DNA of 64,000 nt from Aplectana chamaeleonis (lineage: Eukaryota > Nematoda > Chromadorea > Rhabditida > Cosmocercidae): the NCBI GenBank assembly GCA_029168955.1, contig JAPDOI010000040.1, positions 1,786,501 through 1,850,500 of the forward strand. The letters are read 5' to 3'. Below, piece by piece: positions 58,752 to 64,000 of the stretch (its first letter is position 1; each line of letters begins with the position of its first letter). The notes under the pieces were generated by a model, which searched no databases, was not told the DNA's origin, and worked only from the letters and a program-made list of their open reading frames with translations. The position numbers were made by a program, and so were the translations under genes.

Positions 58752-59042
58752 ACAAGCATGCTCATGCTAATCATTTTTTTTCCGCAGTGCTACCTTAACC
58801 CTCCTTAAAAAATTTCCCAAGTGTGAGCTTGGATATGAACACATCGTAGTAGCCAACAATCATGTTTGCACAATTTCGACCTCCTCAGCCACTTCCCAGC
58901 GGCTTCTCGAAGAGAGCGATGTGTGAATGAATGCATACCGCTCCTCCGCCCTTTTATGCTCCCGCATGTTATGAGCGTGTGTTATCGTTCGTTATCATGT
59001 TTTGTTCAAGAATGGTTACGGTAGCCCTGCGGAAAAAATGAT
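58752..59042 (-). mobile_element. Mutator-like MITE (ACAAGCACGC family), eroded
   Basis: Inverse copy of 62418-62710: left ACAAGCATGCTCATGC, interior CATGTTTG, GACCTCCTCAGC and the TATA/hairpin module (about 58915-58965, inverse), right GGTTACGGTAGCCCTGCGG. The right terminus is mutated. Satellite flanks ATTTGGGTC and GCTTAGGTC may be the decayed 9-bp duplication. Confidence 0.78.
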
Positions 59043-59544
59043 CGGCGTCCGGCGCGCTCCCGCTTAGGTCCCGCACACTTTCTACGGCGTTTCGCGCACT
59101 CTCATTTGGGTCCCGCACACTTTCTACGGCGTCCTGCACAACCCACTCGAGTCCCGCACACTTTCTACGGCGTCTTGCGCACTCTCATTTGGGTCCCGCA
59201 CACTTTCTACGGCGTTCTGCGCACACCCATTTTTGTCCCGCTTACTTTCTACGGCGTCCGGCTCACTCTCATTTGGGTCCCACACACGTTCTACGGCGTC
59301 GTGCGCATTCAAACTGGGGTCCCGCACACTATCTACGACGTTTTGTGGCGCACTTCTGAGTCACACAGTGCGGCGTTCCAAAAAGTACTTCCGAGACCCC
59401 GCCGTATTGATTGAAGCGTTGCCCCGTCAAATCCTGAGCAAAAGCCTATCAGTAACGGTGTTTATTTCACTAGTTCATTTTTACGAATGAGTAGACGTTG
59501 GATGGTTTATAATATCATGTTTACGTGTTTTTGTCTTTCTTGAC

Positions 59545-59935
59545 CCTCAATTTCGAGGTTCCGCAAAAATTGAGCTACCAACTTCAAAATTTGACAGGAG
59601 CTAGGTGCAAACATAACCAGCTCCCTGGCCAAAAATGAGCTCTCTAGCTCAACGATAAGTGTTCCAACAAGATCGTGAACGCCAACTGAAAAAAAAAGGA
59701 GATGAACATTTTTTCGACCAAAATGACGTGGTTTTGACACTTTTTCTCGAATCTCAGGTAACCATTTCGGACCATTTTTTGAACAGTTTTTCAGCTTTCT
59801 AAAGTATATTAAATGCAAAAAGAACGGTCTTCCTACGTTTACTCTGGACCCTGATACTGAGATCACGGGGTTGCGCGAAGGCGAATCAAAGCCAAATCTG
59901 GTGAGCGCTTCGCGCTCACCACAATTTGCATTTAT
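59545..59935. repeat. Dispersed repeat ending in a GCGC hairpin, copy 2
   Basis: Partner of 57240-57611. Ends in GGTGAGCGCTTCGCGCTCAC, a perfect 9-bp stem with a TTC loop. Confidence 0.78.
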
Positions 59936-60106
59936 TTCTTCCACTGAATGTCGCTGATTTTTTGACTGCTCGGCATGAGACTGTGATCCTTTTTGTCGGC
60001 GCTGTGCACGTGTGCACGAACTAGCATCTTTGGGCCCTAAAAAACTCAAATTCTAGCCCGTTTTTCACAGCGCTACCTCCATAGTTTTTAAGCTGTTTTT
60101 GATCTA

Positions 60107-60862
60107 AGCTGATTTTTATACTCTGCCAACGTGTAGCTAGATGCCTTCGAGGGCGCGGCCTGAAACGCCGCCCCACTCCATGTAGCGGTAAATTACGGGT
60201 TTTGGCTACGATAGCTAAAACCCGCATATTCTTGTGTCGAGGCTACAAGGGTGCAAATTCTGCGCGTATTCTACGTAAAAACGAAGGCTGAATGCGAAAC
60301 ATTGATCTCTCTGACGCTAAACCCGTATATTCCCGCTATAATTTTGTAGCGAGAATCTACGGGTTTAACGACGGCCTGTGTTGAAATGCAATCTTAAACC
60401 CGCGCTGGCTACGCGGAACGCAGGGATGCCGTTCGAACAGTGTTGCCCCAGTCAACCCACGGATAACTTCACACTCTGTGGGCGGTCGTGGAGGGTGACC
60501 CCGTGTCGCCTCTGGAAGACTTTGCTAGGGATAATTTTAGTCGCTGGGATGCTGCAGGCCGTGGGGAAGAAACGTGCGGTCGATCGCAGCTGTAATCGCC
60601 TTTCTAGAACGGATCAGGACTGGGTGGGTCGATCGACCGAGTGCTGCAACGAGAATAAGAGTAGAATATGCGGGTGCTGTAGCGAGAATTTACGTAGAAT
60701 ATGCGGGCGCCGAAGCTAACATTTCACCAACTGAGGCTGAACTTTCCGTAATTTACGTCAATTCTCGTGTCGAAATTCTACTAGATGCCTCCGAAACCCT
60801 GGGCATCTCTGGTTTCCGTGTGAGGCATCTAGCTACGCGTTTGCGGAGCAGATTTTTTAGAT
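60107..60862. mobile_element. TIR element with CGTAGCTAGATGCC ends
   Basis: The left CTGCCAACGTGTAGCTAGATG pairs with the right CATCTAGCTACGCGTTTGCG. The interior repeats phrases such as AGAATATGCGGG, TGTAGCGAGAATYTACG and AACCCGTATATTC. Exact ends and target duplication are not resolved. ORFs of 96-113 codons lie inside but carry no motif. Confidence 0.65.
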
Positions 60863-61022
60863 AACGTTTTTCTTCGCGACCACTGCCTTTAAACCTAATT
60901 CGGGGAAGCCACTAAGGATTCATCAACAAAAACGAGAATGTTCTACGATATCTCGCCTCACGCAGAAACCGAAGACTCCTAGGGCTTCGGAGGCATCTAT
61001 ACTGATTCTGGCGTGAAAATTT

Positions 61023-61229
61023 GGTACTCTTTCGGAATAGACGACCCACCTAAAAGAATCGGATTTTTCGAGGTGTTTCATATATGTTCTTTGCACAGAT
61101 TTTACGTTCTTTGCACAATGTTGTTCTATGCTTCTACATGTTTAGAAGCGAAAACGTGACAAAATGATCATTGAGCTGCATGCGAAAACCTTTTTTACCC
61201 AAGTGGGTCGTCTATTCCGAAAGAGTGCC
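61023..61229. mobile_element. GGTACTCTTTCGG TIR element with 8-bp TSD
   Basis: 207 bp, ends GGTACTCTTTCGGAATAGAC and GTCTATTCCGAAAGAGTGCC, flanked by exact GAAAATTT (61015-61022, 61230-61237). hAT-like by duplication length. Sister of 45966-46733. Non-coding. Confidence 0.9.
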
Positions 61230-61400
61230 GAAAATTTTAACGAACTACAGAAATTCCGGTGCAAAACTAGTCGGGGGGGGGCACTCGAGAAAATGAAATG
61301 ATTCATGCATGAAAATGAAAATTTGTGCTGATATCATATGTGTGATAGCGTTATCAGTCATTGTTTTCACGGAAACTTCATGGAAGTAGAGGCTTGAAAC

Positions 61401-61692
61401 AGACGATTATATATTGCTAACGGCACAAAATTCTCACGGTAAACAAAACTGATGATACCCAATTGATAAAGGGCAGGGTATAAAAGAAATGAAGAGCGGT
61501 GTGTTACATTCACACGCCGCCTTTCTCCAGAGGTAAGCGGCTGAAGCTCCAAGCAGACTAGGGAGTAGGGAAGCAGCCTCACCGGTGATAAAGATATCGC
61601 GATATCGGGCCCTAAACATGGAAAACTCTGGCAAGAAAAACCACTACACTACCGTGAGAATTTTGTGCCGATAGCAGATTATAAACTCGTCT
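61401..61692. mobile_element. TIR element with TATA/hairpin module
   Basis: 292 bp, inverted ends AGACGATTATATATTGCTAA and the partner ending ATAAACTCGTCT, with the well-paired inner stretch CGGCACAAAATTCTCACGGT. TATAAAAG at 61479, then GCGGTGTGTTACATTCACAC. Target duplication not seen. One-ended relatives lie at 51834-51970 and 54645-54690. Confidence 0.8.
61479..61525 (+). promoter_or_regulatory. Candidate mobile core promoter (TATA plus hairpin)
   Basis: TATAAAAGAAATGAAGAGCG followed by GTGTGTTACATTCACACGCC. Same spacing as the module at 39424. Confidence 0.5.
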
Positions 61693-61777
61693 CCGCGTAA
61701 GACTCCTGATAGGAGAAAAAAACTCAGACCTACGACGCTGGTGATGACGTCACAGTCACGGTCTGGACACTGCTTAA

Positions 61778-62266
61778 GGCCCTAGTTATACACCGGCGGG
61801 ACGCTGCGGAAATAACAAGACAACTATCACGTATATGCGCCCTAACTGTGCTCAGACATACCAAAATGAACAGTGGTCGCAGAAAAACTCGCCGGAAGGC
61901 GGCACAGAGCGCTTATACACGCCGCCGCACCGTATACTGTATCCTTGCGGGACCTGCCCTGTTGGAAATTTGTCAATTTCCAACAGCTGATTATTTTTCA
62001 GATTTAAAATTGTTAAAACATTACCAAAACGACATAACGAGCACTGTTATGACGAGAGGAATTGATTATTAGTGATATTCTGCAATTAAAAAGTGGCAGA
62101 AGCGAAAAAACCGATAAAATACCATTAAAACGCCTGGAAATTTTTTGTCTGCAGTATTGCGTCAAAGACGCCAGACGCAACATTGCAGAGGAGTTCTGAT
62201 TCACGCAGCAAGCGGCGGCAATGTCATCGCGAGACGTTTTCATTCCGCTGGTGTATAACTAGGGCC
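61778..62266. mobile_element. PIF/Harbinger-like MITE with TAA duplication
   Basis: 489 bp, ends GGCCCTAGTTATACACC and GGTGTATAACTAGGGCC, flanked by TAA (61775-61777, 62267-62269). The interior includes GGAAATTTGTCAATTTCCAA, an internal palindrome, and a 74-codon ORF (61848-62072) without a motif. Confidence 0.9.
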
Positions 62267-62417
62267 TAAAGGCATCGTGCGCAATGAAAATCATTTTCAA
62301 TTTTATGTTTACAATCAAACGATCCGGGCTGCCTGACAACACCCACGAAACTTGACTCAAACGCTAACGGCGGACAGGGAACGAGATTCTCATGCCGTAA
62401 AATAGCGTGTTTTGATG

Positions 62418-62710
62418 AAAAGCACGCCCATGCCGATCACTTTTTCCGCAGGGCTACCGTAACCATTCTTGAACAAAACATGATAACGAATGTAAACACA
62501 CGCTCATAACATGCGGGGTATAAAAGAGCGGAGGAGCGGTATGCATTCATTCACACACCGCTCTCCTCGAGAAGCCACTGGGGAGTTGCTGAGGAGGTCG
62601 AAACTGTGGAAACATGTTTGTTGGCTATTAAGATGTGCTCATAACCATGCTGACACTTGGAAAAATTTCAAAGGAGGGTTACGGTAAATGATCGGCATGA
62701 GCGTGCTTGT
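62418..62710 (+). mobile_element. Mutator-like MITE (ACAAGCACGC family), 9-bp TSD
   Basis: 293 bp, ends AAAAGCACGCCCATGCCGAT and ATCGGCATGAGCGTGCTTGT, flanked by GTTTTGATG (62409-62417, 62711-62719). The mirror arm at about 62970-62990 shows the unsplit sequence, apart from one base. TATA/hairpin module at 62519. Sister of 58752-59042. Confidence 0.92.
62519..62568 (+). promoter_or_regulatory. Candidate mobile core promoter (TATA plus hairpin)
   Basis: TATAAAAGAGCGGAGGAGCG, then a hairpin GGTATGCATTCATTCACACA-type centre and CCGCTCTCCTC arm. The sister at 58752-59042 keeps it as CATAAAAG. Confidence 0.5.
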
Positions 62711-63052
62711 GTTTTGATGTGTCGATTGCGTCCAACACCACTCATTCTACGACATCATATATATTTTTGTAACCTCGGGGAATTCATTCCTGGGCTTCCT
62801 TGTTTTATTTTAAAAGAAAACTGAAGTTACATGATAATGTACGTATAAGGAGGTTAAAATGACACAGCATTTACAATTTAGGCTGAGTTTCGGTGTTTAC
62901 AGACAAATTAAGAGAACATTGTTGTGAATTTTTTTTCATGATGTCGTAGAATGAGTAGTGTTGGACGCAATCGACACACCAAAACACGCTATGAAAAATG
63001 AGAATTTCGTTCCCTGTCCGACGTGAGCGTTCGAGTCGAAACTTGAGGCTCC

Positions 63053-64000
63053 GAAAATGTGCACCTTAAAAGTTAGGGCCACCAGAAAACTGCTGTGGTC
63101 TACCACTCTTGGGTCGCTCATCTACCACTTTTTCATAGAATGTTGATGCGGCCGTCGAACAACATGAAACATAGTTGCGACACAAACCCCACATGCAGAA
63201 AAACTTCGAAAATGACAGTGACGAGGTCTAAAAATGCAGAAAAACTTCAGAAACGATTCTGGCGCGAATTTCAAATCCACTTTAACAGTGTATTCAAACT
63301 ATTTTTTTTGGAAAAATAAGGTTTTAAAGGGTTGTTTCGACATTTTCGTTCACCAAGGAGTCCAAGCTATACAAAAACATGAAAAATTAATGTATGGTTT
63401 TCATCGTGGACACTGCGTTTAAAGCCACAGTCCAAGCTCAGAATCGACTTTCCGTATTTCAGCCTATCTTAGAGAAAATTTCACGCTGATCACAATGGTG
63501 TATCCAGAATCGCTCAGAACTCACTACGAACTGAGTTAGGGCTCCTCAAAAAAATTGAATTTGAACTGGTAGAAGCTCGCGGACGAGTTGTCTCGAGCCT
63601 GTTTTTTCTCGTCATTCGCAGCCATCGTTCTGAGGCAGGTCACAATATAAAGCCAGACCGAAAACAAAAGGAAGAACATAGATTTTGAACGAAATCATTC
63701 GTGCGTCTCTTCTCAATTCAGATCGGAAACCTGCCAGTGGGCGTTGCCCATTTTTTCTCTCAAGGGGGCGTGGCCGACTTTTTCCTCGCTTTTTCTCGCT
63801 TCTTTGAGCAAACTGAGATTTCGCGCTTGGCAGGGTTTCAATAGACGGCGACCGCACCAAAATATCAAAAATTACCTCTCAGGTTGGACTGTGCCTTTCA
63901 AGGCACAGTTCAAGCACAGGGATGAAATCTGAGATTTCTACACAATTGTGAAGTAGACCCACCGTATTTAACGCCTGCCAAGTGCGAGCTCTCGATTCCT
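63053..64000. other. No gene seen; short palindromes
   Basis: A near-perfect palindrome GGACTGTGCCTTTCAAGGCA continues to CAGTTC at 63886-63909, and a related GCGTTTAAAGCCACAGTCCA lies at 63414. These may be ends of a further TIR family. Short ORFs only. Confidence 0.5.

Larger units (their letters stand above)
58370..59365. repeat. 21-bp satellite, inverse strand, interrupted by two MITEs
   Basis: 58370-58590 shows three-unit periods of 63 bp: one TTTCTATGACGTCCTGCACAC-type unit followed by two TCCCAYYRATGTCCTGCACAC-type units. 59043-59365 shows 42-bp periods alternating TTTCTACGGCGTC units with CTCATTTGGGTCCCGCACAC units. The last left unit already has the ATTTGGGTC form, so it is one array split by the insertions at 58597-58747 and 58752-59042. 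Same basic unit as 32880-34482. Confidence 0.85.
62345..63052. mobile_element. TIR element hosting a Mutator-like MITE
   Basis: The left arm 62345-62408 plus 62711-62760 pairs with the right arm 62937-63052. Blocks include CGGACAGGGAACG/CGTTCCCTGTCCG and AGCGTGTTTTG..TGTGTCGATTGCGTCCAACA with its inverse. The left arm is split by the MITE at 62418-62710. Non-coding. Confidence 0.85.

Overview
This 64 kb window looks like repeat-dense, gene-poor DNA from a nematode, most likely a strongylid of the hookworm type. That placement is an inference. It rests on the RTE-clade retrotransposon protein remnants, a BEL/Pao retrotransposon fragment and the abundance of palindromic inverted-repeat elements. 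No bacterial gene layout is present: no ribosome-binding-site-led ORFs, no operons, no rRNA and no convincing tRNA. I found no host protein-coding gene that I could support. The only recognisable proteins are broken transposon proteins.

Layout. 0.8-1.6 kb is a 5'-truncated RTE fragment. 5.5-6.0 kb is an old PIF/Harbinger-type MITE. 11.5-14.8 kb is a near-full-length, inactive RTE element on the minus strand. 16-18 kb and 25-29 kb hold several foldback or TIR repeats. 20.3-23.2 kb is a BEL/Pao-like LTR element with 5-bp target duplications and only gag/protease remnants. 32.9-34.5 kb is a 21-bp-unit satellite with higher-order structure. 34.5-39.1 kb contains a Mutator-like MITE, a large palindrome, and a GC-rich element family (termini CTCAGGTACT) that has inserted into itself.

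The centrepiece is 39.2-50.4 kb. A 144-bp tandem satellite has been invaded successively by a 322-bp Mutator-like MITE (9-bp TSD), a Harbinger-like MITE (3-bp TSD), a 6.5 kb nest bounded by Mutator-like ends, and a CTCAGG element (2-bp TSD). The Mutator-like nest itself contains a TIR element hosting a full-length RTE copy, and another TIR element hosting a Harbinger MITE. The same satellite reappears inverted at 50.2-50.4 kb, on the far side of a 2.6 kb long palindrome. 51-63 kb is a mosaic of Harbinger, hAT-like, mariner-like and Mutator-like MITEs, long palindromes and a second 21-bp satellite array.

Two features run across families. First, several unrelated TIR elements carry a TATAAAAG box upstream of a conserved hairpin, suggesting mobile RNA polymerase II core promoters. 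Second, many insertions can be read against an empty copy of the same sequence elsewhere in the window, which fixes their boundaries and target duplications. Scattered 1-3 nt indels in otherwise well-matched repeats could be decay or residual long-read assembly error; sequence alone cannot decide.
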